This document shows positions 19,666 to 29,859 of a stretch of DNA of 64,000 nt, piece after piece. The number at the start of each line of letters is the position of its first letter. The first letter of the stretch is position 1. Source of the DNA: Cordylochernes scorpioides (lineage: Eukaryota; Arthropoda; Arachnida; Pseudoscorpiones; Chernetidae); contig CP092874.1 of the NCBI GenBank assembly GCA_030710605.1, forward strand, positions 23,139,007 to 23,203,006, written 5' to 3'. A model generated the notes under the pieces. That model saw nothing but the letters and a program-made list of their open reading frames with translations, had not been told where the DNA came from and searched no databases. The position numbers and the translations under genes were made by a program.

Positions 19666-21096
19666 ATGGCTAGTTACCAATTTAAGGAATATAATGAGGA
19701 AACTGAAACTTTTGAAACGTTTTATGAACGATTGGAACAGTTTCTCATATTGGAGGAGGCAGGGGATGAGAAGAAAAAGGCTTATCTCCTAACCCTCATG
19801 GGAAGTAAAACATATGGTGTTTTGAAGAATTTGTGCAGTCCTATTCTACCTAAAGATAAAACTTTTGATAACCTAATAGATATCTTGAAAAGGCACTTCT
19901 CTCCAAAGCGCTCAATTGTAGTAGAGAGGTTCATTTTTTTTAAAAGAATGCAATTAAAGGAAGAAAGCATCTCGGGTTACTTGGTGGAAATTAAGCGTTT
20001 GGCTTCCTCATGCAACTTTGGAAATTTTCTGGAGGATTATTTACGTGATAAAATGGTTTGTGGATTATATAATGCCAAAATACAAAATAGAATTTTGTCG
20101 GAGGGCGACATTTCTTTAGCTAAAGTAATTGAGATAGCATTATCTATGGAAGCGGCCGAGAAAAATACAAAATTATTTCACTTGGAGCAGGGTGAAGATT
20201 GTGTAGATAAGTTGAGGATGGAACGCAAGGTTGAATCAAATTTCCAGAATGGCAAATGTAAACATTGTGGTAAACAGCATAAAGAACTATGTAGATTTAA
20301 GGAGGCGATATGCTTTAAGTGTAATAAAAAAGGACACATTGCCTCAATATGTTGGAGCAGTAGAAGAAATCTAAGGCAACATCAGAATCAGCCGGGAAAT
20401 ATACATCAGATAGGAGACCAAGAAGAGGAGGAAGAGTATGTCCAGAAAATTATAAGCGTGACGATACCTGAGTATAAAATTAATTTTGCCTCAAGTGACC
20501 CTCCCTATCTGATGGAGTTAAAAGTAGAAGGAAACTTTATTAAATTTGAAATGGATATGGGTAGTGGTCTAACACTGATATCAGAAAAGGATTTTAAAAA
20601 TAGTCTTCGACACTTGAAATTGGAAAAAGCGAGTATTATTGTAAGAACTTATGATGGTACCGTGGTACCCATTCTGGGTAAAATCAATGTCAAAGTGGAG
20701 TGTCAAGATATTACTTACAAACTTAGAGCGTTGGTGGTGAAAGGAGAAAAGAGGGCTTTGATGGGAAGAGAATGGATAAATAGATTGAAATTGGGCTGTT
20801 TCGCGGTAAAACATATGCCTGTGGAAATTACCATTGAGGAAATTTTGAAGGAAAATCAAGTCCTATTTGTGGAGACAACTGAACCAATAAAAGGTTTCAC
20901 ATTTTCAGTAAACATGTGTGATGTGAATCCAATTTTCCATAAGGCTCGTCCGGTGCCTTTCGCCATTAGGCCAGCAGTTACTGAAGCATTAGACAAAATG
21001 GTGGCTAAGGGTTATCTATGTGAGGTGGCGAGCAGTAAATGGGCCACTCCAGTGGTTGTAGTGCCGAAGAAAAATAAAGAGATCAGAATTTGCTGA
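19666..21096 (+). CDS. gag: Gypsy Gag-protease and start of RT
   Basis: The frame starts MASYQFKEYNEETETFE. Gag-like helices run over residues about 1-175 (FYERLEQFL, LKRHFSPKRS, RFIFFKRMQLKEES). A Cys/His pair of motifs follows: CKHCGKQHKELC, then a classic knuckle CFKCNKKGHIASIC near residues 218-231. The protease region reads FEMDMGSGLTLIS; the active site should be D-T/S-G but here is D-M-G. The frame enters RT (SSKWATPVVVVPKKNKEIRIC) and stops at TGA 21094-21096, where the family has Gly before DFK. A single G-to-T change explains it. Gag, protease and RT were clearly one polyprotein. Confidence 0.9.
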   Translation: MASYQFKEYNEETETFETFYERLEQFLILEEAGDEKKKAYLLTLMGSKTYGVLKNLCSPILPKDKTFDNLIDILKRHFSPKRSIVVERFIFFKRMQLKEESISGYLVEIKRLASSCNFGNFLEDYLRDKMVCGLYNAKIQNRILSEGDISLAKVIEIALSMEAAEKNTKLFHLEQGEDCVDKLRMERKVESNFQNGKCKHCGKQHKELCRFKEAICFKCNKKGHIASICWSSRRNLRQHQNQPGNIHQIGDQEEEEEYVQKIISVTIPEYKINFASSDPPYLMELKVEGNFIKFEMDMGSGLTLISEKDFKNSLRHLKLEKASIIVRTYDGTVVPILGKINVKVECQDITYKLRALVVKGEKRALMGREWINRLKLGCFAVKHMPVEITIEEILKENQVLFVETTEPIKGFTFSVNMCDVNPIFHKARPVPFAIRPAVTEALDKMVAKGYLCEVASSKWATPVVVVPKKNKEIRIC

Positions 21097-22569
21097 GACT
21101 TCAAGGTAACTCTAAATAAATATTTGGACACTGCGGCCTATCCCCTTCCCACACAGCAAGATTTATTCTCCACATTGGCCAAGGGAAAATACTTTTCTAA
21201 ATTGGACTTGAGGAACGCTTATCTGCAATTAGAGGTGGACCCTGGCACCCGACCGTTACTAATGATAAATACTCATAAAGGGCTTTTCAGGTTTAAGAGA
21301 ATGCCATTTGGATTGGCAAATGCGCCCAGTTATTTTCAATCTGTAATGGATAGGGTTTTTTCGGGTATAGGAGGCGTAATTTGTTATATTGATGATGTCC
21401 TTATAGCCACAGCATCAATTGAAGAACATCTGGCGTTGTTGAAGACTATATTTGCTCGCTTGGCGAAGTATAATATCAAACTAAAGAAAGAAAAATGCCT
21501 ATTTTTGCAAAAAGAAATTGAATATTTAGGACATCTTGTCACGGGAGAGGGCATCAGACCTTTAGATCATAAGGTACAAGCAATACAGAAGGCCAAAACG
21601 CCTTCGAATATCTCTGAATTAAGGTCATTTCTTGGTTTGGTAAACTTTTATGGGAAGTTCATACCCAATTTGCCAGAGCTTTTGAAGCCTCTTCATGAGC
21701 TTCTTCACAAAAAACGTCCTTGGGTTTGGACAAAGGAATGTGGAGAGGCCATTGACAAGTGCAAGAATAGCATTACCTCTGAGAGGGTGCTAGTCCCGTA
21801 TGATGCGACTTTGTCATTGTGTTTGGCCACTGATGCATCGCAGATTGGAGTGGGTGCTGTGTTGTCACATATTATAGAAGGCCAGGAGAGACCGATTATG
21901 TTTGCCTCACGGACTTTATCGGAAGCAGAACAAAATTATTCTCAGATTGAGAAGGAGGCTCTAGCCATTATTTATGGAGTTACCAAGTTTCATCAATTTA
22001 TTAATGGAAGAAAATTTATTCTTATTACAGACCATAAGCCATTGGTGACTATTTTGGGCTCAAGATCAGGAATCCCCACCTTATCTACTTCAAGATTGCA
22101 GCATTGGGCGCTTATTTTGTCAGCTTATACTTACGATATTAAATTTCGAAGAACTCAAGACCATGGGAATGCAGATCTTCTGTCACGTTTTCCTGTGGGC
22201 TGTGAAGAAATTCCAAGATTAAATAATGTCTATGCTTTATCCTTTGTGGAAGAATTGCCGATCACAGCAGAGGAAATTGCCACGGAAACTGAAAAAGACG
22301 AAGTGCTCTCATTGGCCAAATTTTATACTCAGCAAGGCTGGCCTGAAAAGGTGGCTGATCACCTCAGACCTTATTTTCAAAGGAAATTTGAGCTAACTGT
22401 AGATGGGGAGTGTTTGGTTTGGGGAATGAGAGTTGTCATTCCACCATCTCTCAGAATAAAAATGTTGAACTGTCTTCATGAGACTCATTCCGGTATGAAC
22501 AAAATGAAGGCTGTAGCAAGATCACATTTTTGGTGTCCAAATCTAGATACCCAAATCGAGTTTTGGTGA
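21097..22569 (+). CDS. pol: Gypsy RT, RNase H and integrase zinc domain
   Basis: It continues the same frame after the TGA. RT motifs: FSKLDLRNAYLQLEVD, RMPFGLANAPSYFQ, and catalytic YIDDVLIA near 21387. The connection motif FLGLVNFYGKFIPN follows. RNase H shows CLATDASQIGVGAVL and the later ITDHKPL. Then comes the integrase zinc-binding region with HETHSGMNKMK and HFWCPN. The frame runs into TGA at 22567 because one T seems missing from a T run near 22562; the next frame continues with VNKCRSCQQ, supplying the two Cys of the zinc site. RT and RNase H would make the cDNA. Confidence 0.9.
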   Translation, partial: DFKVTLNKYLDTAAYPLPTQQDLFSTLAKGKYFSKLDLRNAYLQLEVDPGTRPLLMINTHKGLFRFKRMPFGLANAPSYFQSVMDRVFSGIGGVICYIDDVLIATASIEEHLALLKTIFARLAKYNIKLKKEKCLFLQKEIEYLGHLVTGEGIRPLDHKVQAIQKAKTPSNISELRSFLGLVNFYGKFIPNLPELLKPLHELLHKKRPWVWTKECGEAIDKCKNSITSERVLVPYDATLSLCLATDASQIGVGAVLSHIIEGQERPIMFASRTLSEAEQNYSQIEKEALAIIYGVTKFHQFINGRKFILITDHKPLVTILGSRSGIPTLSTSRLQHWALILSAYTYDIKFRRTQDHGNADLLSRFPVGCEEIPRLNNVYALSFVEELPITAEEIATETEKDEVLSLAKFYTQQGWPEKVADHLRPYFQRKFELTVDGECLVWGMRVVIPPSLRIKMLNCLHETHSGMNKMKAVARSHFWCPNLDTQIEFW

Positions 22570-23651
22570 ATAAGTGCAGAAGCTGTCAGCAATCCCAGGA
22601 TGGGCCAAATAAAGGAAAATGGCAACCCTGGAAATGGTCAACCAGACCTTGGCAAAGAATTCACATTGATTTTGCAAATAAGGAAAACATTAATTTATTA
22701 ATAGTAGTAGATAGTCATTCAAAGTGGATCGAAGCCATCCCAATGAGAGAGACCACCACACGCAAAACCATTGAGCAACTACGGCGACTTTTTTCTTCCT
22801 ATGGGTTACCGGAGGAACTTGTATCTGATAATGGACCTCAGTTTACTGGTAGTGAAATGAAAGGTTTTCTGGAAGGAAATGGAATTAAACAAACATTGAT
22901 CCCGGCGTACCACCCGCAAAGTAATGGCTTGGCTGAAAGAGCGGTTAGAACAATTAAGACTGCCCTGGATAAAAATAAAAGGAAAATTGGAGATACCATT
23001 CAAGACACCTTATCCAAAGTTCTTCTGGCATATCGAAGCACCCCGCATGTGACAACGGGAAAGACTCCATCAGAGCTCTTTATTGGGTGTGCGCTTCGAA
23101 CCAGAGTATCGTTGATACATCCCAGCTTGGCATCTAGAGTTAGGGACCAGCAAGCCAGGCAAATGAAGTATGATCGCCGAACCCATTTGGAGGAATTCCA
23201 GATAGATGATTTAGTGTGGTGTAAAAACTTTAGAGGTGGTGATAAATGGATCCCAGGAAAAATTGTGGGCAAGAAGGGAACTAGAGTCTACACCATTTTG
23301 ATCCACGGACAGGTAAAGGCCTATCACAGGGATCAAATTAGAAAAAGGTGGAGGAATGGTGAGGAAGATGAGAGTGGAGATGGAGAGCGTCAACCCGAGC
23401 ACTCAAGAGGAGCAGGTCCCAGTGCCATAATCTCGGAGGTTGTACGAGACAGAGGTTATATGGAGTCGCTGTCGCCAGGACTAACTAGCCAGCGGTCGGA
23501 TCAAGATTCAGAGGTTCAGAGTGATACAGACGATGGAAAGTCATTGGAGCCTCTTCGCTCGCTGGACCCCGAGGCCTTGAAAGAGGAGGGTCCTGTCCTA
23601 AGGCGGAACCCACCTCGAGCGAGGAGACCGCCTGTGAGATTTCGTGTTTGA
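22530..23651 (+). CDS. Gypsy integrase core and C-terminal domain
   Basis: This frame takes over after the frameshift near 22562. It carries KCRSCQQS of the zinc domain, then the catalytic Asp of IHIDFANKEN, the second Asp in LVSDNGPQFTG and the Glu in HPQSNGLAERAVRT, a complete D-D-E set. A C-terminal module (DLVWCKNFRGGDKWIPGKI) follows, and a charged tail rich in Arg, Pro and Ser ends with RRPPVRFRV. The listed Met at 22530 lies in out-of-frame sequence and is not the real start; the domain belongs to the Pol polyprotein. The product would join cDNA to host DNA. Confidence 0.9.
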   Translation: MVSKSRYPNRVLVNKCRSCQQSQDGPNKGKWQPWKWSTRPWQRIHIDFANKENINLLIVVDSHSKWIEAIPMRETTTRKTIEQLRRLFSSYGLPEELVSDNGPQFTGSEMKGFLEGNGIKQTLIPAYHPQSNGLAERAVRTIKTALDKNKRKIGDTIQDTLSKVLLAYRSTPHVTTGKTPSELFIGCALRTRVSLIHPSLASRVRDQQARQMKYDRRTHLEEFQIDDLVWCKNFRGGDKWIPGKIVGKKGTRVYTILIHGQVKAYHRDQIRKRWRNGEEDESGDGERQPEHSRGAGPSAIISEVVRDRGYMESLSPGLTSQRSDQDSEVQSDTDDGKSLEPLRSLDPEALKEEGPVLRRNPPRARRPPVRFRV

Positions 23652-23677
23652 AGAGAGAAGATGGTGATATATAGCTA
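23652..23677 (+). promoter_or_regulatory. Candidate polypurine tract
   Basis: AGAGAGAAGATGG just upstream of the 3' LTR fits the priming site for plus-strand DNA synthesis. Confidence 0.45.
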
Positions 23678-23864
23678 GCAATAAATATGTATATATATAT
23701 GTTTCTATGAAAATGTTAATCTGCAAGACGCAGGTTATCATCATCCCTTTTTGATTTGTTTTTGTCACTTTTTGGCGTTTCGAAAATAAACAATAAAAGG
23801 CTGTATCAGACTTTACTAAGACAATAAAGATTTGCTAAAAATAAATGTGTACGAAGATGTTGCA
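23678..23864 (+). repeat. Gypsy 3' LTR
   Basis: Identical to the 5' LTR at 19323-19509. Confidence 0.9.
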
Positions 23865-23865
23865 A

Positions 23866-23987
23866 TATGTTTAATTTCTTTTTATTTTATAAATAACATG
23901 GTTTATTATTGATTTTAAAAGAAGGCCTGAGAGGCCGAACGCCAGTAATTGTGTAAGGAAAATAGGCGCCAGTAACTAAGGGTTAAA
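23866..23987 (-). mobile_element. piggyBac PB-2 end fragment
   Basis: Reverse complement of the first about 120 bp of the PB-2 element at 35970. It ends ...CAGTAACTAAGGGTTAA on the right, so the TTAA terminus is kept. The inner side is cut exactly where the Gypsy 3' LTR ends. The GGCCTGAGAGGCC patch (a subterminal hairpin) is retained. Confidence 0.8.
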
Positions 23988-24023
23988 TCTTGATTAAGTG
24001 TTTTCTAAACATGCTAAAACTTA

Positions 24024-24162
24024 AAGAAAGTATTATAAAACTATTTTAGAGGCGTAATATTCTTTTTTAAAATAAAACAATTTCTACTGTCCTTACTGTG
24101 ATGGAAAAATTAAAGGGAGGGCCTGGCTCATCAGTGGTGAACCCTCCCAGCGGTTTCGCCAG
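24024..24162 (+). mobile_element. S1 element copy
   Basis: Carries ACTATTTTAGAGGCGTAATATTC, the TCTACTGTCCTTACTG patch and the terminal GGGAGGG...GCGGTTTCGCCAG block. A second copy follows about 370 bp downstream in the same orientation, so two units with their spacer form a direct repeat. Confidence 0.75.
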
Positions 24163-24367
24163 TTTAATCTACCATAACGCTGTTATATTGCATTTTTGGA
24201 ACTTCCTTTTATAGATGACTGTTGTAAGACTCTTGGAATGGGTATTTTAGAAGAACTATGGACATAAGCTTTTAGGACAGCAGAATTAAATATAATTATA
24301 AATATATAATATGCTTCGAGCAATCGCTCTTCCGCAAATATCAAATTGTGTCTTTTATTAGAACAAT

Positions 24368-24733
24368 AATGTTACGATGTACTAGAGCGCCATCTGTTAT
24401 CAAATTATAAAACTATTTTAGAGGCGTAATATTCTTTTTTAAAATAAAACAATTTCTACTGTCCTTACTGCGATGGAAAAATTAAAGGGAGGGCCTGGCT
24501 CATCAGTGGTGAACCCTCCCAGCGGTTTCGCCAGTTTAATCTCCATACCGCTGTTATATTGCATTTTTGGAACTCCCATTGGGAGGGTTCACCACTGATG
24601 AGCCAGGCCCTCCCTTTAATTTTTCCATCGCAGTAAGGACAGTAGAAATTGTTTTATTTTAAAAAAGAATATTACGCCTCTAAAATAGTTTTATAATTTG
24701 ATAACAGATGGCGCTCTAGTACATCGTAACATT
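24368..24733. repeat. Large inverted repeat built from two S1 copies
   Basis: The left arm 24368-24521 and right arm 24580-24733 are reverse complements over about 154 bp with a 58-bp spacer. The left arm is an S1 copy whose last bases (GCGGTTTCGCCAG) fall in the spacer; the right arm is the same stretch inverted. The upstream S1 words read GTTACGATGTACTAGAGCGC here. Confidence 0.85.
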
Positions 24734-26741
24734 AAAGAAAGTATATTAATTTAATATGTTAATATTATAAAAATGAAATTTTAAAATTTGTGTGAAGTTT
24801 GGAAAATAATTATTTACTAGTTTTAAAGATTGCTTGATAAAACATTGACCCTTTTTTTGCTACCATAAATTCCAGCCATATTATTTCTAGTTAAATACAT
24901 AAAGATTTCTAACAAATTTTGTACATTAAAATGGATATATTATTAAGCTTTAATGAAATATTAAATTTAAATATAAAATTGTGCAACAAATTGAGAAACA
25001 CTATCGACTTTTAAACAAAGTAACATAAACATTAATTTATAAATAGTTACAAAATGTGATGATGATGGCGATAGGTGTTTGCGTGCTGCGGAAACTACGT
25101 TGTAATTATTTTACTTTTGGTTTGGCATCAAGTACATTTAGGTAAGATATTAGTGTTTATATTTATATATATTTTCCCCGTTTTATAATTTTTAGCCCTT
25201 TTAAAATTGAATTTTTGTTTCAATAATTTTAACTATAAAATTTACGTGTACATTTTGAATAAAATTTTCATTTTATAAACTAACCCTATGGCGAGTAACA
25301 AAAACGATTTTATCATAGAAAGTTTGACAATAAATTTTTTACTTTACAAAATTAAAAAGAGCATTTTATATATTTGTGCTATTTAGCTAATTATAAATAG
25401 AATAAGTGTAATAAATTATTTTAAACAAAATAAACTAATTAAATGTGTTAACATTATATCTTTGTACTTAAATATAGAAACATTTAATTAACAGAAAATA
25501 ATTTTAACATCTTTGAGAGTGTGGCTTACTTTGGGTTGTTTTCTTACAATGTCCTTTTATTTTGCCATTTAACATAGTGGATAAAAGTGCCTTAGTAAAT
25601 TTTGGAACAAAGGAAAAATTACAAATACTATTTTGAAATAGGTGAATAAATTAAACAGGAAGAAAGTGAACAAAGTTTTAGAATAAAAAAAGGCAGAAAA
25701 TTTTATTTAAAATATCATCTTTTAAAGGTAAAATTTAGTGTTTGTTTACCTTCCAGCTAGCACCCTATTTAGTTAACATTCTAGCTGCTCAATCTTCTTA
25801 GACATTCATGTCTTTCCTGTATTTTATTTCAAATAACAGAATGTTACTTTATAAAACAACTCTTTATATATTCCAGTAACTAGCAGTAGCACCAGTTAGG
25901 TTTAAATTGGGTCCAGGATGGACAAAAATTGAAGAAATTTTGTACCAAAATTTGCGTCTCATTGTAACTTTTAAGAATGGTGCACATACGTTAATTACAG
26001 CCATGGTGTTCTGAGAGTCAACCTGTTGTGTTTTTAGTAATAAATTATTTTTTTAAACAAGAATTGTCCATGAAAGTTTGTCAACTTATTGATGGTGTCA
26101 AATTGTTGTTTGGTCAAATTAATGTTTAGTATTTGACAGGCTTGAGTTGTGGACATGAGAATATGGTCGAATAAATGCAAGAGTTGAATTATCATGTGTT
26201 GAATCAACAAGGTTATTCTGTATTTCTAACAATGTTCTAACCATTATTTATAACTTGGTTCATACTACTGATTTATTTGTATGGAAGGCTCATTACACCA
26301 CAAATGATTGTGGCTATTTTCTACTTTTAATTCTATTCCAGACCATAGCTGCCATATAGAAGTGATATTTAGTACATTTGTGTTGTTTACTTTTGTTTAA
26401 AAATTTTAACTTCCACATGGTTTGGAAGTATATTGAAAATTAATCACAAATTTTTAAAGATTATAGAAATTGGTCCATTCACGACAACCCAGACCATATT
26501 TAATGAACTCCAGCCACTCAATTTGCCAAATAAATGACTGTGCCTATTTTTGTTAGTTTGAAAGGATTTTTTTTCTCTCGTCCATTCAGAACCATAGTAA
26601 CTATTAGAAAAAGATTCCTCTTTTTGGAAGGTTGGTAATCAGTAAAAATGGTCATTGTTTAATAAAAACTGGCATTTGTAGAGGAGTCTTCTAGTGAGAC
26701 TGACCTTTCATGAAGATTATACTTTAGCAATATAACCACAT
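24734..26741. other. Upstream region of TRAF-like copy A, mostly non-coding
   Basis: AT-rich. From about 25610 on it matches 48285-49440, the upstream region of the intact TRAF-like gene. A short frame near 25060-25140 ends at AG/GTAAGAT, a possible donor site, but nothing else supports an exon. No TE recognised. Confidence 0.45.
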
Positions 26742-26835
26742 TTGGTGTTTTTTTTTTTCTCTCACAAAAATAATGAAATATTTTATCTCTCTGCTACCAA
26801 ATTTTCTGTTTATACTTGTTCAACTTTTAACTTAG

Positions 26836-27906
26836 AAATGTTCTCCAACTGTGTGGATCATGTTCCAGAACATGGAGAACACCTGCCCATTCCAGGGATG
26901 TTAACAGAACTTCAACAATATGCCAGAAGCCATGTTAGAATTGTCCACTGGCCCAACCACAACCTCACTTGGTGAAGATCATCTACAAGGATTGGAGAGA
27001 GATTTGAAAAACACAAAGGAAGAACTGGAAACTGTGAAGGCAGGTTTTCAAGTTACTATAAATGAACTGAGCACGGTGAAGACAGAATTACAAAACACTA
27101 AAGGAGAACTGAATGCTGTGAAGTCTGAATTACATGTTAACAAAAAAGAACTAGAAACTATGCTGACAAAACAACAAGTTGATAAAAAAGAACTGGAATC
27201 TATGCAAATAGAATTAATTCATAAAAAGAAAGAAATAGAAAATTTAAAAAAAGGATTAAATTGTAAAGACAAAAAAATTTATTCTTTGAAGGAAGATATG
27301 GAAAGTATAAAAACAGAACAACAAGGTACTAAGAAAGAACTGGCCACTGTGAGAACAGAGCTCCAAACTACTACCACCACCTCCTGTGATGTCAAATGTC
27401 ATGAGAATCCTGTGAAAATGGCAGATGTGGGGCTTGACCTTACACTTGGTGTCCAGAACTGGTTTCCTCCTGGTGTGGAATATCCTGACAGGGTGAATGA
27501 CCTTCAGAAATATCTGTATGGAAGTAGAGATCACAGAGATACATTGGACTACCTCTGTTTATTTGATTGGTATAATTGGACTAAAGACTCCCAATATAGA
27601 TCAGAGGAGGTAATTGAGGATATAGATGGCTTTTGGTACGATGTTAGGACCAAGTGGAGAGTTGGAGGAGAGAAGACTGAAGTTGAGGTGTCATTCCATC
27701 AGAGTTTTGAAGTTGTCAACACCCTGGCCCGATATAAATATTTTATTCTGTATGTGGAGGGATCTATTCTCACTGGTGGAGTAGTTATCAACTCTGTGTT
27801 GATTGGTCAAATTTGTCGCTACCTGATAGACACAGAGAAGTTGAAAAAATATTTTAGTAAACCCGATCGTATTTATGCACTTATAGTTTTGTGTAAACCA
27901 CAGTGA
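26836..27906 (+). pseudogene. TRAF-type zinc-finger/coiled-coil gene, copy A (deleted)
   Basis: Homologue of 49495-50739. After an acceptor-like CTTAG at 26831-26835 the frame reads into MENTCPFQGC, then meets TAA at the codon after that Cys. A 216-bp in-frame deletion, relative to copy B, removes the end of zinc finger 1 and all of fingers 2 and 3. The open part (26920-27906, 328 residues) begins MPEAMLELSTGP and keeps the coiled coil (repeats of ELETVK, ELQNTK, ELHVNKKEL) and the C-terminal domain (LGVQNWFPP, KYLYGSRDHRDTLDYLCLF, KWRVGGEKTEVEVSFHQ). It could still make a finger-less protein from an internal ATG. I call it a probable pseudogene. Confidence 0.7.
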
Positions 27907-28560
27907 TATATTTTCTACAGAGAGAAATACCATTATTACCATCAGTTACCACAAATATAATTAGGATCACTATGTCAACAATAGTTCTCCATTTTAACTT
28001 TCAGTCATTTTATATCTCCACATATAATTTACCATTTTATATCAACTGACCTTATTCTCCCAACATACATTGTAACATTTTATATCGCCACATATAATTT
28101 ACCATCAACTGACCTTATTCTGCCAACATACATTGTAACAAACACATTATTTTCATTTCAAATTGTTAAATTTATTCCTTATAACAATATATATTGTTTG
28201 ACATAGAAAAATTAGGAAAGACAAAGGTCAGGAAGTAATTCATTTGTATCCCCACAATTAAACCCTCTTTACATCAAAGAACAGAGAGGCAAAGAGATAT
28301 GTTTACCTTGTAGCAAAATATTGAAATTAGGTATCTCTTTATGTTAAATATTCTGTTATCCTATTTTCATCATGTTTATTTTTATAAATAACCCACTTTT
28401 ATATAAAACTATCATCATGGCATTTTAAAATATCAATGGTAATTTCCTAATGGTATTGATCTAGACAAGTATCAGTACTGAATGGCATTTATTTCTAATC
28501 ACTTGTATGGTTGTTTGAATAAAATATGGTTGTGCCACATGGAAACATCTCTCTTTAGTG
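27907..28560. other. 3' flank of TRAF-like copy A
   Basis: Non-coding and duplicated at 50740-51330. AT-rich with several AATAAA-like words (for example near 28518). Confidence 0.6.
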
Positions 28561-28627
28561 TAGGTAATTAACCACTAATTTGAAGTTAACTAAATACCAT
28601 GATTATCATGGCCTGTAATATGTTTAC

Positions 28628-28795
28628 TTAAAATAGATGAAAAATAAGGAGAAAAACGTTTCTTTAATGGATTCGTGACAAGCTTTCAGGCTGTCAAGCC
28701 CTTCAACAGGTACCTGTTGAAGGGCTTGACAGCCCGAAAGCTTGTCACGAATCCATTAAAGAAACGTTTTTCTCCTTATTTTTCATCTATTTTAA
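28628..28795. repeat. 168-bp near-perfect palindrome with hammerhead-like halves
   Basis: Arms of 84 bp (28628-28711 and 28712-28795) with one mismatch and no spacer; the centre is AACAGGT/ACCTGTT. Each arm holds CTGTTGA, then a GGGCTT...GCCC hairpin, then GAAAGCTTGTC (GAAA mutated in neither arm, but the closing C is T on the left). This resembles hammerhead motifs reported in Penelope-like elements, except U in place of the invariant A6. It lies between two copies of ATATGTTTACTTA in the 151-bp repeat. Confidence 0.7.
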
Positions 28796-28839
28796 CCAAT
28801 TCAGGAGAAATTTCTTATGTCATTTCAATATGTTTACTT

Positions 28840-29345
28840 AGTAGTAAAAAAATATCTATATTGACAAATTTAAACTCAGGTCACTTAATTTACCAATCTA
28901 ATCCCAATAACCAAATACTGAAAGTAACCTATCCTTCCTAACTTGAAGTTAACTACATACCATGATTATCATGGCCTGTGACACGTTTATTTAGATGTAA
29001 AAAATATCCATATAGATAAATTTAAACGCAGGTCACTTAATTTACCAATCTATTCCCAATAGCCAAATACTGAAAGTAACCTATCCTTCCTAACTTGAAG
29101 TTAACTACATACCATGATTATCATGGCCTGTAACATGTTTACTTAGAAGTGAAAAATATCCATATTGACAAATTTAAACGCAGGTCACTTAATTTGCCAA
29201 TCTAATCCCAATAGCTAAATACTGAAAGTAACCTATCCTTCCTAACTTGAAGTTAACTTCATACCATAATTATCATGGCCTGTAACATGTTTACTTAAAA
29301 GTAAAAAATATCTATATAGACAAATTCAACGCTGGTCACTTAATT
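28840..29345. repeat. 151-bp tandem repeat, block copy 2
   Basis: About 3.3 units start near 28850, 29003, 29153 and 29306, with the same palindromic CCATGATTATCATGG in most units. Same family as 1-350. Confidence 0.8.
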
Positions 29346-29859
29346 TACTCATCTAACCCAATAGCCAATTACTTAACCCTTAACAGGACGGGTTGGGTTG
29401 ATTCCGCCCATATATAAACTTAATATAGGAAATATATATATCTCGTTTACTGAGAGCTACCAGCTTTCATGTATTTAAATTTTACAGTGATACAAACATT
29501 TTCTACCTATCATTTATAAATATCAGTTTTGTAAAGGGTGTTAAATTTGTATGTGGGGGCGGATTCAGCCCAGCCCATCCAGGAGCTTGAGAATATTTCA
29601 GTCAGTGTTAGCTTGTGGCTTATACTTGAGTCGCTCCCTTCCGCTATTTTTTAGTTTCCTCTTATAAAATAACACTTTTTTCTTTGGATAAGTAGAATTA
29701 TCAATAAAGTCAACAGAGAGAACTATCCCTGCCAACCCAAAATATATATAAGTTTTAGAGATTATTTGACCATTTTAGAAGAGTAATAGAAATATAACAG
29801 CAGACAATTGGTTCACTTCAGTAGAATTAGTTGATAGAACATGGCCTTACAGGAAGGAT

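Larger units (their letters stand above)
19323..23864 (+). mobile_element. Gypsy LTR retrotransposon (Mag-like)
   Basis: It has two identical 187-bp LTRs, a gag with two zinc-knuckle-like motifs, then protease, RT, RNase H and integrase in Gypsy order. The identical LTRs point to a recent insertion, yet the coding region has three defects: a protease active-site change, one nonsense codon and one frameshift. Left flank is the exact end of the PLE and right flank is a piggyBac end fragment. No clear target duplication is visible, so boundaries may be off by 1-2 bp. Confidence 0.9.
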
